The notes: generated by a model not told the origin, from the sequence alone. A stretch of 64,000 nt of DNA from an uncultured Lachnospiraceae bacterium (GCA_902798585.1 CADBXF010000008.1:1-64000), one strand, 5' to 3'; numbered from the stretch's first letter, positions 1 to 9,589 are shown. Numbers and translations: made by a program.

Positions 1-7
1 AAATGCA

Positions 8-2662
8 TCAGAATCCCGTCTTCATGTGGCAGAATTTGTACTTCTTGCCGGAGCCGCAGGGGCAGGGATCGTTGGGCTGAATCTTCTTCGTCGCCCGGCG
101 AATCGGAGCATTTGCAACCGTGTCGTCCTTGTTCGTTCCGGTCACCTTCGCAACCTCCTCGCGCTCGACATGCTGCTCGACGCGGAGGTTCATCAGCAGG
201 CGGATGGTGTCCTCGCCGATGGAGGCAATCATCTCCTCGAACATCTCAAAGCCCTGGAATTTGTACTCCTGCACAGGATTCTTCTGGCCGTAGGACTGCA
301 GACCGATACCCTGGCGCAGCTGATCCATGTCGTCGATGTGGTTCATCCAGTGGCGGTCGATAACCTTGAGCAAAATGACTCGCTCCGCCTCGCGGAACTG
401 CTCGATGTTGTCGGGGAAGAGCGTCTTTTCCTTCTCCTCGTAAATCGCGACGGCCTGCTTCTCGAGCTGCTCGACAATGTCTCTCTTGCGAACATGATTG
501 AGCTGCTCGGTCGTGAGCTTGACCGGTTCGACCGGAATCACCTGCGTGAGATCGTTGTTGAGCTGTTCCAGATCCCACGACTCCGGATCGGCGTCATCGG
601 AAATGTGGTTGCCGACGATGCGGTCAACCGTCTGCTTCGCCATCCGGAGCACATACTCGCGCATGCTCTCTCCGTCGAGCACGCGGCGGCGCTCCTCGTA
701 AATAATCTCGCGCTGCTCGTTGTTCACGCGGTCATATTCAAGCAAATTCTTACGGATACCGAAGTTGTTGTCCTCAATTCTCTTCTGCGCTTTCTCAATC
801 ACGCTCGAGAGCATGCGGTGATGAATCTCCGCACCGTCCGTAAGACCCAGCGTCTTAAACAGACCCATCATTCGCTCCGAGCCGAAGAGCCGCATCAAAT
901 CATCCTCGAGAGAGATGTAGAACCGCGACTCACCGGGATCGCCCTGACGACCGGCACGGCCGCGCAGCTGGTTATCGATACGGCGGGACTCATGCCGCTC
1001 GGTACCGATGATTTTCAAACCGCCGAGCGCCCGGATCTCCTCCGCGCGTCTCTCTGCCTCCGCAAGGAGCTCGTCGCGCTTCTCCGGCGCCGTCCCCTCC
1101 GGAATCTCCACATGTCCGCCGAGCCGGATATCGGTACCGCGGCCGGCCATGTTGGTTGCGATGGTAACCGCGCCCTTCTTGCCTGCCTCGGCGATAATCT
1201 CCGCCTCCATCTCGTGGAACTTTGCATTCAGCACCTGATGAGGGATGTTTCTCTTGCGAAGCATCGCGCTCACGGTCTCGGAAGCCTCGATGGTAATTGT
1301 GCCGACCAGCACGGGCTGCCCCTTGGCATGCGCCTCGGAAACCGCGTCCACGATGGCGTTTAACTTCTCCTGCTTGGTGCGGTATACGGCATCCTCATGG
1401 TCGATACGCGCCACCGGCTTGTTCGTCGGAATCGCGATGACATCCATGCCGTAAATCTCGCGGAACTCATTTTCCTCGGTGAGGGCTGTACCGGTCATAC
1501 CGCACTTCTTCTCGTACTTGTTGAAGAAATTCTGGAAGGTGATGGTCGCGAGCGTCTTGCTCTCCCGCTTCACCTTCACATGCTCCTTCGCCTCAATCGC
1601 CTGGTGCAGACCGTCGCTGTAGCGGCGGCCGGGCAGGATACGACCCGTAAAATCATCGACAATCAGAACCTGGTCATCCTGAACCACATAGTCGTGGTCT
1701 CTGTGGAAGAGGTAATGCGCCTTGAGCGCGAGGTTGATGTTGTGCTGAATCTCAAGGTTCTCCGTATCCGCGAGGTTCTCGATGCGGAAGAACTGCTCGA
1801 CCTTGCGGACGCCTTCCTCGGTGAGGTTGACATTCTTGTCCTTCTCATCCACGACGAAGTCGCCTTCCTCCTTCGCTACCTCGCCCATGAGCATCTCCAT
1901 CTTGGAGACCTCGGTCTCGGAGCCTTTCTTGAGCTGGCACGCAAGGATATCGCACATCTCGTAGAGCTTCGTGGATTTGCCGCTCTGTCCGGAGATGATG
2001 AGCGGGGTGCGGGCCTCGTCAATCAATACCGAGTCGACCTCATCGATGACCGCAAAAGGAAGCCCGCGCATGACGAGGCGCTCCTTGTAAATCACCATGT
2101 TGTCGCGAAGGTAATCGAAACCGAACTCATTGTTGGTTCCGTAGGTGATATCGCACGCATACGCCTCGCGGCGCGCGTCGTTGTCCATACTGTTCAGAAT
2201 ACAGCCGACCGTCAGTCCGAGGAATCGGTGAATCTGTCCCATCCACTCGGAGTCTCGCTTCGCCAGGTAATCGTTGACCGTAACGACATGAACGCCCTTG
2301 CCGGCCAGCGCATTCAAATACGCGGGAAATGTGGAGACGAGCGTCTTGCCTTCACCGGTTCTCATCTCGGCGATTCGGCCCTGGTGCAGGACGATACCGC
2401 CGATCAGCTGTACGCGGAACGCGCGCTGTCCGAGCGTTCTCTTCGCAGCCTCGCGAACCGTCGCATAGGCCTCCACCAAAAGGTCGTCGAGGGTCTCCCC
2501 GTCGGCGAGCCGTTTCTTAAACTCCGCGGTCTTGTCGCGGAGCTGTTCATCCGTGAGTTTCTCCCACTCCGGCTCCAACGCCTCAATCTTATCCGCAAGC
2601 GGTTTGATACGCTTCAGTTCATGTTCGCTGTGCGTACCGAAAATCTTCTCAATGAGCTTCAT
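8..2662 (-). CDS. secA: Preprotein translocase ATPase SecA
   Basis: SecA is the cytosolic ATPase that drives unfolded preproteins through SecYEG. The 884-residue product begins [18 protein letters not shown]. It has the Walker A segment MRTGEGKT, the DEAD-like [14 protein letters not shown], the helicase C-terminal segments [10 protein letters not shown] and [13 protein letters not shown], and the zinc-binding tail [15 protein letters not shown]. Length and domain order are normal for a Firmicute housekeeping SecA. The open frame runs further upstream, but the ATG at 2662 has AGGAGG five bases before it and lies just below a strong promoter, so the longer form is rejected. It is transcribed alone. 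The gene ends eight bases from the window edge. Confidence 0.97.
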   Translation of the reverse strand: MKLIEKIFGTHSEHELKRIKPLADKIEALEPEWEKLTDEQLRDKTAEFKKRLADGETLDDLLVEAYATVREAAKRTLGQRAFRVQLIGGIVLHQGRIAEMRTGEGKTLVSTFPAYLNALAGKGVHVVTVNDYLAKRDSEWMGQIHRFLGLTVGCILNSMDNDARREAYACDITYGTNNEFGFDYLRDNMVIYKERLVMRGLPFAVIDEVDSVLIDEARTPLIISGQSGKSTKLYEMCDILACQLKKGSETEVSKMEMLMGEVAKEEGDFVVDEKDKNVNLTEEGVRKVEQFFRIENLADTENLEIQHNINLALKAHYLFHRDHDYVVQDDQVLIVDDFTGRILPGRRYSDGLHQAIEAKEHVKVKRESKTLATITFQNFFNKYEKKCGMTGTALTEENEFREIYGMDVIAIPTNKPVARIDHEDAVYRTKQEKLNAIVDAVSEAHAKGQPVLVGTITIEASETVSAMLRKRNIPHQVLNAKFHEMEAEIIAEAGKKGAVTIATNMAGRGTDIRLGGHVEIPEGTAPEKRDELLAEAERRAEEIRALGGLKIIGTERHESRRIDNQLRGRAGRQGDPGESRFYISLEDDLMRLFGSERMMGLFKTLGLTDGAEIHHRMLSSVIEKAQKRIEDNNFGIRKNLLEYDRVNNEQREIIYEERRRVLDGESMREYVLRMAKQTVDRIVGNHISDDADPESWDLEQLNNDLTQVIPVEPVKLTTEQLNHVRKRDIVEQLEKQAVAIYEEKEKTLFPDNIEQFREAERVILLKVIDRHWMNHIDDMDQLRQGIGLQSYGQKNPVQEYKFQGFEMFEEMIASIGEDTIRLLMNLRVEQHVEREEVAKVTGTNKDDTVANAPIRRATKKIQPNDPCPCGSGKKYKFCHMKTGF

Positions 2663-2722
2663 TCTGTCCTCCTGAATCATCGGCCTTTTCTCTCCCGCCG
2701 ATATATGCACACATTCCGAGTC

Positions 2723-2751
2723 ATTATACCATAAAACCCCTGTAAAAGCAA
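2723..2751 (-). promoter_or_regulatory. Sigma-A type promoter of secA
   Basis: On the minus strand TTGCTT (2751-2746) and a perfect TATAAT (2728-2723) are separated by 17 bases, with TGG just before the -10 box. Transcription should start near 2716, about 55 bases before the secA ATG. Confidence 0.8.
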
Positions 2752-2752
2752 G

Positions 2753-2778
2753 GAAAAAGCCCTGTCCGCAGACAGGGC
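2753..2778 (-). terminator. Rho-independent terminator upstream of secA
   Basis: An 8-bp stem (2759-2766 with 2771-2778, loop CGCA) is followed on the minus strand by a U-run. It closes minus-strand transcription arriving from the intergenic region or the operon ending at 3267, and abuts the secA -35 box. Confidence 0.75.
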
Positions 2779-2978
2779 CTTTCTTTGAGTGTTTCCGTTG
2801 TATTTTCGCTGCGTCCGGCCGCCCTTTTCTCGCGAAAAATGCGCCCGTATTGTCTGACAATTTGCTTGTCAAGGTGACAATTTAAGTTCCGATTAAAAAG
2901 CCTGTTTTTTACGTTTCGACCAAAACATTCTTTCGGTTCGATTCATTTTACGAATGTACTACAAATGTTGAAAGGTTT

Positions 2979-3096
2979 TGTGGATAACGTTGATAACTTG
3001 GTGAATAATGGCAATTTGGTCACTTTTCGGACACATTTTCGTGTGGATAACCGTTCTCCCGGTAAATATTATCAACTTTTCTCGAGGTTATTCACC
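2979..3096. promoter_or_regulatory. Cluster of DnaA-box-like sites
   Basis: The gap 2663-3266 holds no convincing gene. It contains two perfect copies of the DnaA box (TGTGGATAA at 2979-2987 and 3042-3050, the complement of TTATCCACA). There are also two one-mismatch boxes (TTATTCACC complement at 3000-3008, TTATTCACC at 3088-3096) and two TTATCAAC sites (complement at 2989-2996, forward at 3069-3076). The first three are phased by about 10-11 bases and share an orientation; the last two are inverted. The flanks (2881-2970, 3097-3180) are AT-rich. TTGTCACCTTG-like motifs recur near 2870 and 3125. DnaA binding is inferred. An origin is doubtful because dnaA/dnaN are not adjacent and most genes to the right point toward the site. 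Confidence 0.55.
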
Positions 3097-3266
3097 GTTA
3101 AATTTTTGATAAGATTTGTGCAAGGTGACAAATCCCGTTCTTGTCAACCCCTTTTTTTCATTCGCACCATGATTATATTTTCTGAAAATTGCACCTGTAT
3201 TCCGCACAACTTACAGTCAAAATTGCACATTCGCCGGCGAATTCCGCCGTCGCCTGTGTTTTCCGG

Positions 3267-4685
3267 CTATTGATTGCCGGAAGCCGATGTCGGAAGAATT
3301 CCTCTCGCATCCCGAAGCGTCACTTCCGTTTTGCCGTTCTGTTCCGCCAGCTCCACTCTCACATCGAAGACCGGCATCGTCTCCCTGTTCGCCGAGACAA
3401 TGTGCAGCGCTCCGTCGTCGCCCGTCGCGAACACCCAGTCGCCGGAATAACCGGTATACAGTGTTTCCGCCACCTCGCACGCCCTTCCGTTCACCTCGGA
3501 ATAAGCGTACAAATATACGGAATGCTGCTCATCGAACGCCCGGCCGATGGTCACAAGCTCCGGCTCCCCGTCCCCCGTCAGATCGCACCAGGCCGCGCCG
3601 AGCGTGTTTTCGAACGGGCTCACCTGAATCGCTCTGTTTTTCCATACGATAAACCACACGAGCTGCGTTACCTGCGCTCCCTCCTTATACTCGGGGTACC
3701 AATACCCTGTTTCGTCCGCTATCGCCGCAAGATCGATGAACAGCTTTGCCCCGACCGTTTTGTACATCTCCCCCGCCGACACATCGAACGGAAGGAACGA
3801 TTCGTCCGGTCCGCCCCATTTTACGGAGGAAGCGGCGGTCGTCCAATCCGGCCAGTTGCGCTGGAGCGACCTTCGGTTCGGATCCCGGATAATTCCGAGC
3901 GATTCAATCGCAGTCGGCGATTCCAGTCGAAGTTCATCATACTTCTCCGTATAGTAAACGACCCACCCGGGCGTTTTTCCGGCATAAAGTTCAATCAGAT
4001 AGCGCGGCGAATCCGGCGAATCATTTACCATACCGGTAAGCAGGTATCGGTTCCATCCGCTCTCGTAACAGGTAAAGCTCGCCGGATCGTCCCTGCCGCC
4101 TCGCAGAAGCTCAATATAATCCGCCGCCTCCTGTTCCGTGATTCCGCGTGGATAAATAATGCCTACCACTCCCCGATATCCTTCAGTCTGAAGGCCTTCC
4201 GCCGCTACGACGGGCGTAGGAATCAGCCGGATATCCGACTTTTCTGCATCGGCCGCGATATACACTCCCTTCTCCCACTTCGCGGGATGCCCTTCGTCCC
4301 CCGTCGGAATCGGCGTCGAAACCGGCGTCGGATCCGGCGTCTGCGGCTTCTTCCGAAGCGCCCCCGTCGCTCCAATCGCAATGCATGCAAGCGCGACGAC
4401 TGCTGCCAGAATCGCCGGCACATACGACCGTACCTTTCGCCGCAGTTCGCTCTTTCGGCACATTGTTTCCGTCTGTTTTGTTTCAGTCTCCTCCGCACGG
4501 CTCTCCTGCTGCGATACCGCAGCCTCCGCTCCGGACACAACCGTCTTTGCCGACTCGTGGTCCGCCTTCTCCGCATAGAACTGCCGGGCCGCGGACAGCA
4601 CCCGTGCATCCGCCTCCGGCGACATTGTTTGCGAAGCCGCAAGAATCTTCTCTTTTATCTCCCTCTCTGTCATTTTACTGCTCAT
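3267..4685 (-). CDS. Membrane-anchored sigma-partner protein with extracytoplasmic domain
   Basis: This 472-residue protein is encoded directly behind an ECF sigma gene (stop 4688-4690, ATG at 4685), an arrangement typical of anti-sigma factors. It has a charged cytoplasmic N-terminus (about residues 1-85), one membrane segment (about 88-108, SYVPAILAAVVALACIAIGA), a Thr/Pro-rich stretch (about 110-130) and a large outer domain. The outer domain carries a DLTGDGEPE motif, seen in FG-GAP-like calcium-binding repeats. No zinc anti-sigma HxxxCxxC motif is visible, so the anti-sigma role rests on context. The outer domain resembles that of the next gene (DLTGDGDPE; EKTGAQVFF against KTVGAKLFI), suggesting duplication. 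Start supported by GGAG upstream. Confidence 0.6.
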   Translation of the reverse strand: MSSKMTEREIKEKILAASQTMSPEADARVLSAARQFYAEKADHESAKTVVSGAEAAVSQQESRAEETETKQTETMCRKSELRRKVRSYVPAILAAVVALACIAIGATGALRKKPQTPDPTPVSTPIPTGDEGHPAKWEKGVYIAADAEKSDIRLIPTPVVAAEGLQTEGYRGVVGIIYPRGITEQEAADYIELLRGGRDDPASFTCYESGWNRYLLTGMVNDSPDSPRYLIELYAGKTPGWVVYYTEKYDELRLESPTAIESLGIIRDPNRRSLQRNWPDWTTAASSVKWGGPDESFLPFDVSAGEMYKTVGAKLFIDLAAIADETGYWYPEYKEGAQVTQLVWFIVWKNRAIQVSPFENTLGAAWCDLTGDGEPELVTIGRAFDEQHSVYLYAYSEVNGRACEVAETLYTGYSGDWVFATGDDGALHIVSANRETMPVFDVRVELAEQNGKTEVTLRDARGILPTSASGNQ

Positions 4686-4687
4686 AG

Positions 4688-5272
4688 TTACTCCTTTCCG
4701 CCACTCGGGTTCTCTCCGTTTCTCCCGAAGAACTGCTGCATTTTCCGAATCGCAGCGCGATACCTGCGAAAGACCGTGGGAAGTGATTTCCCCGTAACCT
4801 TCGCAATCTCCGCATACCCCAGTTCCGCCTCTACGCGCAGAGACACAATCCGTCTCTCCTCGTCAGACAACGCGCAAAGTGCCGATTCGATGTCGCTCCC
4901 CGCGAATTCCGCATCCCGGGCGTCCCCGGCCGCTGAATCCGCACCGAAGATTCTCTCTGCACCGGCGGTAAATTCCGCCGGGTCCCCGCAAACGATCTCC
5001 CCCGAGCGTTTGCGAAGTCTCCGAAGAGCTTCGTTATGGACGATTTGGAACAAATACGCCCGACCATTTCGGGCATAGGAGCCCCTCCCGCCTCGCAGAA
5101 GATTTAAAAATGCATCCTGCACGGAATCCTCCGCGTCCTCGCGGTTTCCCGTGATGCGGTACGCGACGGCATACATCGGTTTTTTCATCTCGTTGTATAG
5201 GTTTGTAAAGGCATCGGGGTCGCTGCTCAATCTCTGCAGCATTTGATTAATCCATGAAACTTCAGCCGGCAT
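4688..5272 (-). CDS. ECF-family RNA polymerase sigma factor
   Basis: A 194-residue sigma-70 family protein of the extracytoplasmic-function group. Region 2 is at about residues 25-90 (YRITGNREDAEDSVQDAFLN) and region 4 is a helix-turn-helix at about 130-180 (LSDEERRIVSLRVEAELGYA, then GKSLPTVFRRYRAAIRKM). GGAGGAG precedes the ATG at 5272. The next gene starts two bases after its stop, so the two are translationally coupled and the membrane protein probably controls it. Target promoters cannot be read from this window. Confidence 0.9.
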   Translation of the reverse strand: MPAEVSWINQMLQRLSSDPDAFTNLYNEMKKPMYAVAYRITGNREDAEDSVQDAFLNLLRGGRGSYARNGRAYLFQIVHNEALRRLRKRSGEIVCGDPAEFTAGAERIFGADSAAGDARDAEFAGSDIESALCALSDEERRIVSLRVEAELGYAEIAKVTGKSLPTVFRRYRAAIRKMQQFFGRNGENPSGGKE

Positions 5273-5333
5273 GGTCTCACTCCTCCCTTCACCTTCTATG
5301 AGTACATTTACAGACAGTATTTTTCACACTTAC

Positions 5334-5362
5334 AAAAAAAGACAGCTTTTTTGCTGTCTTTT
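5334..5362 (-). terminator. Rho-independent terminator
   Basis: Stem GACAGC/GCTGTC (5341-5346 with 5353-5358) flanked by A and T runs. On the minus strand it ends in seven U residues, so it terminates the gene that stops at 5368. Confidence 0.8.
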
Positions 5363-5367
5363 CTCAA

Positions 5368-6411
5368 CTACGGCAAAACTCTTCCGCTCTCGCGGTCGGT
5401 AATACGCAGCTCTCCGTCCACGACGGACAGCTCATATTCGCGGGAATCGCCCCGCGTTACAATCAGCGTGCCGTCCTTCACGGAAAAGACGGGCCGGCCG
5501 GTAAAATCCGCATCCCCCGACGGATAATCGTGCGGAAAGAGCGCCCGGATGTATTCCCTCTTCTCCCCGTCGCTCCCGGGCTTTGTGCTCACGATAAACT
5601 TATCCGCGGGAGCAGATGAACCATTGTGCTCAATGATACACATCTCCGGGTCTCCGTCCCCCGTCAGATCCGCGAAGGCAAGCGAGGAGCCCTCCAACCA
5701 CTCATGGCTATGACCGTATCGGACCACATAGTATCTCCGGTTTGCGAAAACCATGCCGCTGCTTGTAAACGGGATATCAATATTGAAGAACACCTGCGCG
5801 CCGGTTTTCTCAAACATACCGTCCGGGGTAACATCCGTAAGTCCGGGCGTCCGGTATGACAGCCACGACAGCGAAGTGCCTGCAAGCACCTTTCCGTACT
5901 TGTCCTCATACAAAATTTTCGCAGCTTCCTCCGGGGAACACCCTCCCTCCGGAACAGCTTTGCCTTCATACGCATACAGCACATGCTGCGATTTCATAAA
6001 ATCATATTGCAGAAAAAGAAGCAGGTTCTCTTTGAAGCCGACCAGACTCTCACCGAGGACCTGCGTCTCGAAGCCCGCTTTTTTCAATTTTTCCTCATAG
6101 ACAACTTCTGTATCCGGGGCATAGCGCCCCAGCCAGGTGTCCGGAGAATCGTCGTCCGCTTCCTCGTCCGTGTTGTCCGGAACGGGCTCCCCGTCCGGCC
6201 AGACCACCCATGGAGCATTTGCATCCACCTGCGCGATCTTGGTGAAAACACACGGCTCAAATGGCGGCTTGTACGGTTTCCCGTCGGGTCTCTCATGAAA
6301 AACGGCGGCGAGCAGAAACACGGTCACCGTAACAACAGCCGCAACAACCGCCGCTTTGAGGATTGTACGGCCCCTACCGCCCTGTTTCTCTGCTCTCTCC
6401 GCCGTGTTCAT
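5368..6411 (-). CDS. Single-pass membrane protein of unknown function, related to the sigma partner
   Basis: 347 residues with a short basic N-terminus, one membrane segment at about 20-42 (KAAVVAAVVTVTVFLLAAVF) and a long outer domain. The outer part contains FADLTGDGDPEMCII, similar to the DLTGDGEPE block in the neighbouring sigma partner, and both end in a beta-rich stretch of similar layout. No enzymatic motif is recognised. GGGAG lies six bases before the ATG at 6411 and a terminator follows the stop. It may share a ligand or role with the sigma system next door, which is inference from the likeness and position. Confidence 0.6.
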   Translation of the reverse strand: MNTAERAEKQGGRGRTILKAAVVAAVVTVTVFLLAAVFHERPDGKPYKPPFEPCVFTKIAQVDANAPWVVWPDGEPVPDNTDEEADDDSPDTWLGRYAPDTEVVYEEKLKKAGFETQVLGESLVGFKENLLLFLQYDFMKSQHVLYAYEGKAVPEGGCSPEEAAKILYEDKYGKVLAGTSLSWLSYRTPGLTDVTPDGMFEKTGAQVFFNIDIPFTSSGMVFANRRYYVVRYGHSHEWLEGSSLAFADLTGDGDPEMCIIEHNGSSAPADKFIVSTKPGSDGEKREYIRALFPHDYPSGDADFTGRPVFSVKDGTLIVTRGDSREYELSVVDGELRITDRESGRVLP

Positions 6412-6484
6412 AATCGTCTCCCGAAAGCTCCGCCTCCGCGGCGTCCTTTCGGAAATCCCTCCGCCGTAGCTGCTTCTGTATATA

Positions 6485-7405
6485 TTACTCTGCCATCAAC
6501 TCCGCAAGATACTGTTCAACATGGTAGACCGCATTCGCGCCGTCCGCCGCGGCAGTCACAATCTGGCGAAGATCCTTCGTGCGAACATCGCCCGCGGCAT
6601 AGATGCCGGGCACCTGCGTTGCGCAATCCTCGCCCGCGACAAAATACCCGGAATCGTCGCAGGGAACCATGTCCGCCCAGCCGAGGTTCACCGGAAGCGT
6701 TCCGACCGCGACAAATACGCCGTCCGCCGGAACATCGCGCACCTCACCGGTTTTGACATTGCGAATGACTGCTCCGGCCACGCTGTCCTCGCCCTTGATT
6801 TCGTCGATTACGGAGTCCGTCGCGAGCTCGATATTCGGTGTCTTGCGAAGCGCCGTCACCAGAGTCTTCGACGCGCGGAACGCATCGCGGCGATGCACAA
6901 GCGTCACCTTCTTACATCCTCTCGCAAGGAAAATGGCATCCTCCACAGCGGTGTTGCCGCCGCCGACCACAATCACCTCGCGGCCGCGGAAAAATGCGCC
7001 GTCACAGGTCGCGCAATACGACACGCCCATCCCGGCGAACTCATCCTCCCCGGGGCAACCGAGCCGTCTGGGCGTCGCGCCGGTGGCGATGATAATCGTC
7101 CTCGTCTCCACAGGGTCGTCGGCATCCAGAAGAATCCGGAATCCTCCCTCGATCTTCTCAAGCCCCGTTACCTCCGCCATGCGAATCTCCGCACCGCAGT
7201 GCTTCGCATGGTTTTCGAACTTCTCCGCAAGGTCAAATCCGCTGATTTCGGGCAGCCCCGGATAATTGTCCACATCGGAGGTGTTCAACACCTGTCCTCC
7301 GCTCACGCCCTTCTCCAGCACGACAAACGACAGCTCCGCACGCGCTGCATAGATTGCGGCTGTCATTCCCGCCGGCCCGGAGCCGATAATCACCAGATCG
7401 AACAT
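6485..7405 (-). CDS. trxB: Thioredoxin-disulfide reductase
   Basis: TrxB passes electrons from NADPH through FAD to thioredoxin. The 306-residue product has the FAD-binding GSGPAGMTAAIYAAR near the N-terminus, the redox-active CATC (CATCDGAFF, about residue 135), the NADPH-binding VGGGNTAVEDAIFL and the C-terminal FAD motif GIYAAGDVR. Length is normal. An in-frame GTG or ATG lies upstream, but the ATG at 7405 follows GAGGAGG and gives the standard MFDLVIIGSG start. It appears monocistronic; tandem repeats lie upstream of it. Confidence 0.96.
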   Translation of the reverse strand: MFDLVIIGSGPAGMTAAIYAARAELSFVVLEKGVSGGQVLNTSDVDNYPGLPEISGFDLAEKFENHAKHCGAEIRMAEVTGLEKIEGGFRILLDADDPVETRTIIIATGATPRRLGCPGEDEFAGMGVSYCATCDGAFFRGREVIVVGGGNTAVEDAIFLARGCKKVTLVHRRDAFRASKTLVTALRKTPNIELATDSVIDEIKGEDSVAGAVIRNVKTGEVRDVPADGVFVAVGTLPVNLGWADMVPCDDSGYFVAGEDCATQVPGIYAAGDVRTKDLRQIVTAAADGANAVYHVEQYLAELMAE

Positions 7406-7430
7406 AACAATTTCCTCCTCATTTTCCGTA

Positions 7431-7509
7431 GCCCGCACAGCCGGGCTTCCGTCTGTTCAAGCCCGCACAAACAGGCTTCCGTCTGTTCCGAATCCCTCAC
7501 AAACAGGCG
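7431..7509. repeat. Two and a half tandem copies of a 30-32 bp unit
   Basis: Between trxB and the CPBP gene are the segments 7431-7460 and 7461-7492, both reading GCCCGCACA...GCTTCCGTCTGTTC, and a partial third (7493-7509, CACAAACAGGCG). Within a unit AAACAG and CTGTT can pair around GCTTCCGT. The string CGCACAAACAGGCTTCC also occurs upstream of ptsI near 17143-17159. Confidence 0.7.
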
Positions 7510-8466
7510 TCAATGCTTAAGCTCGGACGCAAGAACCAGCGCCGCGAGCAGCACAAATGCCACCAAAAGCGGAAGCGTGAGTATGTCCCCGAGGGACAGC
7601 GCCTTGTCCTTCCGCCGCATATTTTCCGAAAACTCCGCACCGGTTCCGCAGGAAGCTGCAAGAACCCGGAACACCTTGTACGCGAGAAATGCGCCGACTG
7701 CCGCGATTGCGGCATACGGACCCAAATCGCCCCAGCCGAGTTTCTCCGTCTTCTCCGCCGCCGTCGACATCATCTCACCGATCTCTCCCGGCCGCTTCTC
7801 CAGATAGGCCATCACATACACAAGCGTGACCGAGGTTCCGTTGACCAGAAGATGCATGACCATCGAAGACACGGTCGAGCCGGTCACCTCGTCAACAAAT
7901 GCAAACACAACGCCCATGACAAATGCGTACATCAGCTGGTTCAGGTTCCCGTGCATCATTCCGAACACAAGGCCCGACACAACGGCCCCCACGAAAACCG
8001 AGCGTCTGCGGTAGCCGCCGAACAGCATTCCGCGGTACACAAGCTCCTCCGTGAACGCCGGAAGCACCGCCACAACGGCAAAGGAAACCAGAAAGGGCTC
8101 GGAGGAAATCTCTCCGATGATGGTCTCCGCCGCCACATAGTTCGAAAGCAACTGCGACACGAGGTTTACGAAAGTAAGCACAGGCGCGAGAAACAGCATC
8201 TCAATCGCCACGAGAAGCAGGGTCCCGAAGCGAATCGGCTTAAGCCGGAGATCCTCGCGGATGTGGATTGCCCGCTCGCCCTTCTTCACTACGCAGAGAT
8301 AATATACCGCCGTTGGCAGCAGTACAAATATCTGCGTAACCACTATCTGCCACACGAAATCGTCAAACACACGGGATGCCAGAACTCCTCCGGTGAGGTA
8401 GGACCCGAGCGTAATCAGCAACAGCCAGTTGGCAATCTCAATCTCCGCCGTCCGTCTCTTCTCCAT
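7510..8466 (-). CDS. CPBP-family intramembrane metalloprotease
   Basis: A polytopic membrane protein of about 318 residues from the CPBP (CaaX protease/Abi) family. The family signatures are visible: EELVYRGMLFGG (motif 1, EExxxR) and FGMMHGNLNQLMYAF (motif 2, FxxxH), whose acidic residues and histidines form the intramembrane active site. About seven or eight hydrophobic segments are present. The substrate is unknown; relatives process prenylated or peptide substrates, often linked to bacteriocin immunity. The start is ambiguous between ATG 8466 (MEKRRTAEIE) and ATG 8478 (MELPMEKRR); a G-rich tract lies 12 bases before the former and touches the latter. Confidence 0.88.
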   Translation of the reverse strand: MEKRRTAEIEIANWLLLITLGSYLTGGVLASRVFDDFVWQIVVTQIFVLLPTAVYYLCVVKKGERAIHIREDLRLKPIRFGTLLLVAIEMLFLAPVLTFVNLVSQLLSNYVAAETIIGEISSEPFLVSFAVVAVLPAFTEELVYRGMLFGGYRRRSVFVGAVVSGLVFGMMHGNLNQLMYAFVMGVVFAFVDEVTGSTVSSMVMHLLVNGTSVTLVYVMAYLEKRPGEIGEMMSTAAEKTEKLGWGDLGPYAAIAAVGAFLAYKVFRVLAASCGTGAEFSENMRRKDKALSLGDILTLPLLVAFVLLAALVLASELKH

Positions 8467-8593
8467 CGGCAATTCCATCCCCCTTTCGCATGACATCCTG
8501 TCTGAAAATGATACCACATCTTCTCTGCTTTGGCAATGCCGCTGGTCGCCGTTTCTCCCGAAAAAGATTCCTCTTTCTCTTTTCCCCCGCTCG

Positions 8594-8602
8594 TGCTATA
8601 CT
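8594..8602 (+). promoter_or_regulatory. Extended -10 promoter element for the S1 protein gene
   Basis: TGCTATACT (8594-8602) is an extended -10 element about 70 bases before the ATG at 8672. No good -35 box is seen 17 bases upstream. Confidence 0.45.
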
Positions 8603-8671
8603 GAAACCGCGGCGTACCCCGGCAATTCGAGGATTGCCCTGCCGCATTACCGATTGAACGGAGGAACCCAC

Positions 8672-9589
8672 ATGATTTTGTTAGGAAAGACACAGCAACT
8701 CAAAATAGATTCCGTCGAGCCGCACGGCGCTTACCTCACGGCTCTTTCCGCGGACGCGCCCGACGCTCCCGCGGTTTCGGAGGCAGCTGACGGTTCCGGT
8801 GCTACCGGAGCTCCCGTCATTGACGCAACACGCATTTTGCTTCCGAAAAATCAGCTCTCGGGCGAGTCGGTCGGCGATACCGTCACGGTTTTTGTCTACA
8901 AGGATTCCGAGGACCGTCCCATTGCAACGAAGTTGCTGCCGAAGGCGGAGCTTTCGCAGGTTGCGGCGCTCACCGTGACACAGGTCAACCGCATCGGCGC
9001 ATTTCTCGACTGGGGGCTTCCCAAGGATCTTCTCCTTCCGTACCGCGAGCAGACTAAGCCGGTCGGCGAGGGCGACACGGTGCTTGTCGCGGTCTATGCC
9101 GACAAGAGCGGTCGGCTGTGCGCGACCATGAAGCTCTACCCCTATCTGGAGACGAATTCTCCTTACAGGAAAGACGCCCATGTCACCGGCCGCGTGTATG
9201 AGACCAGCAACAATTTCGGCGCATTTGTCGCCGTTGACGACCGCTATTCCGGACTGATTCCGAAGAAGGATCTCTTCTATCCGCTCGCCCCAATGCAGAC
9301 GGTGGAGGCGCGTGTCGCAGGCGTTCTTCCCGACGGAAAGCTCACGCTCACGCTGCGGGAGAAGGCGCATGTCCAGATGGAGGGCGATGCCGCTCTGGTA
9401 CTGTCCGCGCTTCGCGCCGCAGGCGGTTTCCTTCCCTATCACGACAAGAGCAGTGCCGAGGACATCAAGGCGCGCTTCAGCCTCGGCAAAAACGCCTTCA
9501 AACGCGCAATCGGCCACCTCTATCGCGACCGCCTCATCACCATCGCCGACGACGGCATCCGTCTCGTCCGCGACAGCGAAGAGCGATAA
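8672..9589 (+). CDS. cvfB: S1-domain RNA-binding protein of the CvfB family
   Basis: The 305-residue protein has the CvfB layout: repeated S1-like OB folds followed by a C-terminal winged helix. Residues about 70-130 (QVNRIGAFLDWGLPKDLLLP) and 145-210 (VYETSNNFGAFVAVDDRYSGLIP) are S1 repeats. The C-terminus (ARFSLGKNAFKRAIGHLYRD) matches the winged helix. In Staphylococcus aureus CvfB affects virulence gene expression through RNA binding; in most Clostridia its role is untested. The frame is open from 8429, but the ATG at 8672 has GGAGG nine bases upstream and gives the usual family N-terminus. Confidence 0.88.
   Translation: MILLGKTQQLKIDSVEPHGAYLTALSADAPDAPAVSEAADGSGATGAPVIDATRILLPKNQLSGESVGDTVTVFVYKDSEDRPIATKLLPKAELSQVAALTVTQVNRIGAFLDWGLPKDLLLPYREQTKPVGEGDTVLVAVYADKSGRLCATMKLYPYLETNSPYRKDAHVTGRVYETSNNFGAFVAVDDRYSGLIPKKDLFYPLAPMQTVEARVAGVLPDGKLTLTLREKAHVQMEGDAALVLSALRAAGGFLPYHDKSSAEDIKARFSLGKNAFKRAIGHLYRDRLITIADDGIRLVRDSEER

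Noticed and set aside
1397..2734. Long forward open frame opposite secA
   Set aside because: Antisense shadow of a highly conserved gene; no ribosome site and no family resemblance.
2979..3096. Chromosomal origin oriC
   Set aside because: DnaA-like boxes are real, but dnaA/dnaN are not adjacent and gene direction to the right would be head-on with replication.
3189..5078. 629-codon forward frame opposite the sigma operon
   Set aside because: Arg/Pro-rich antisense product over clear sigma and membrane-protein genes.
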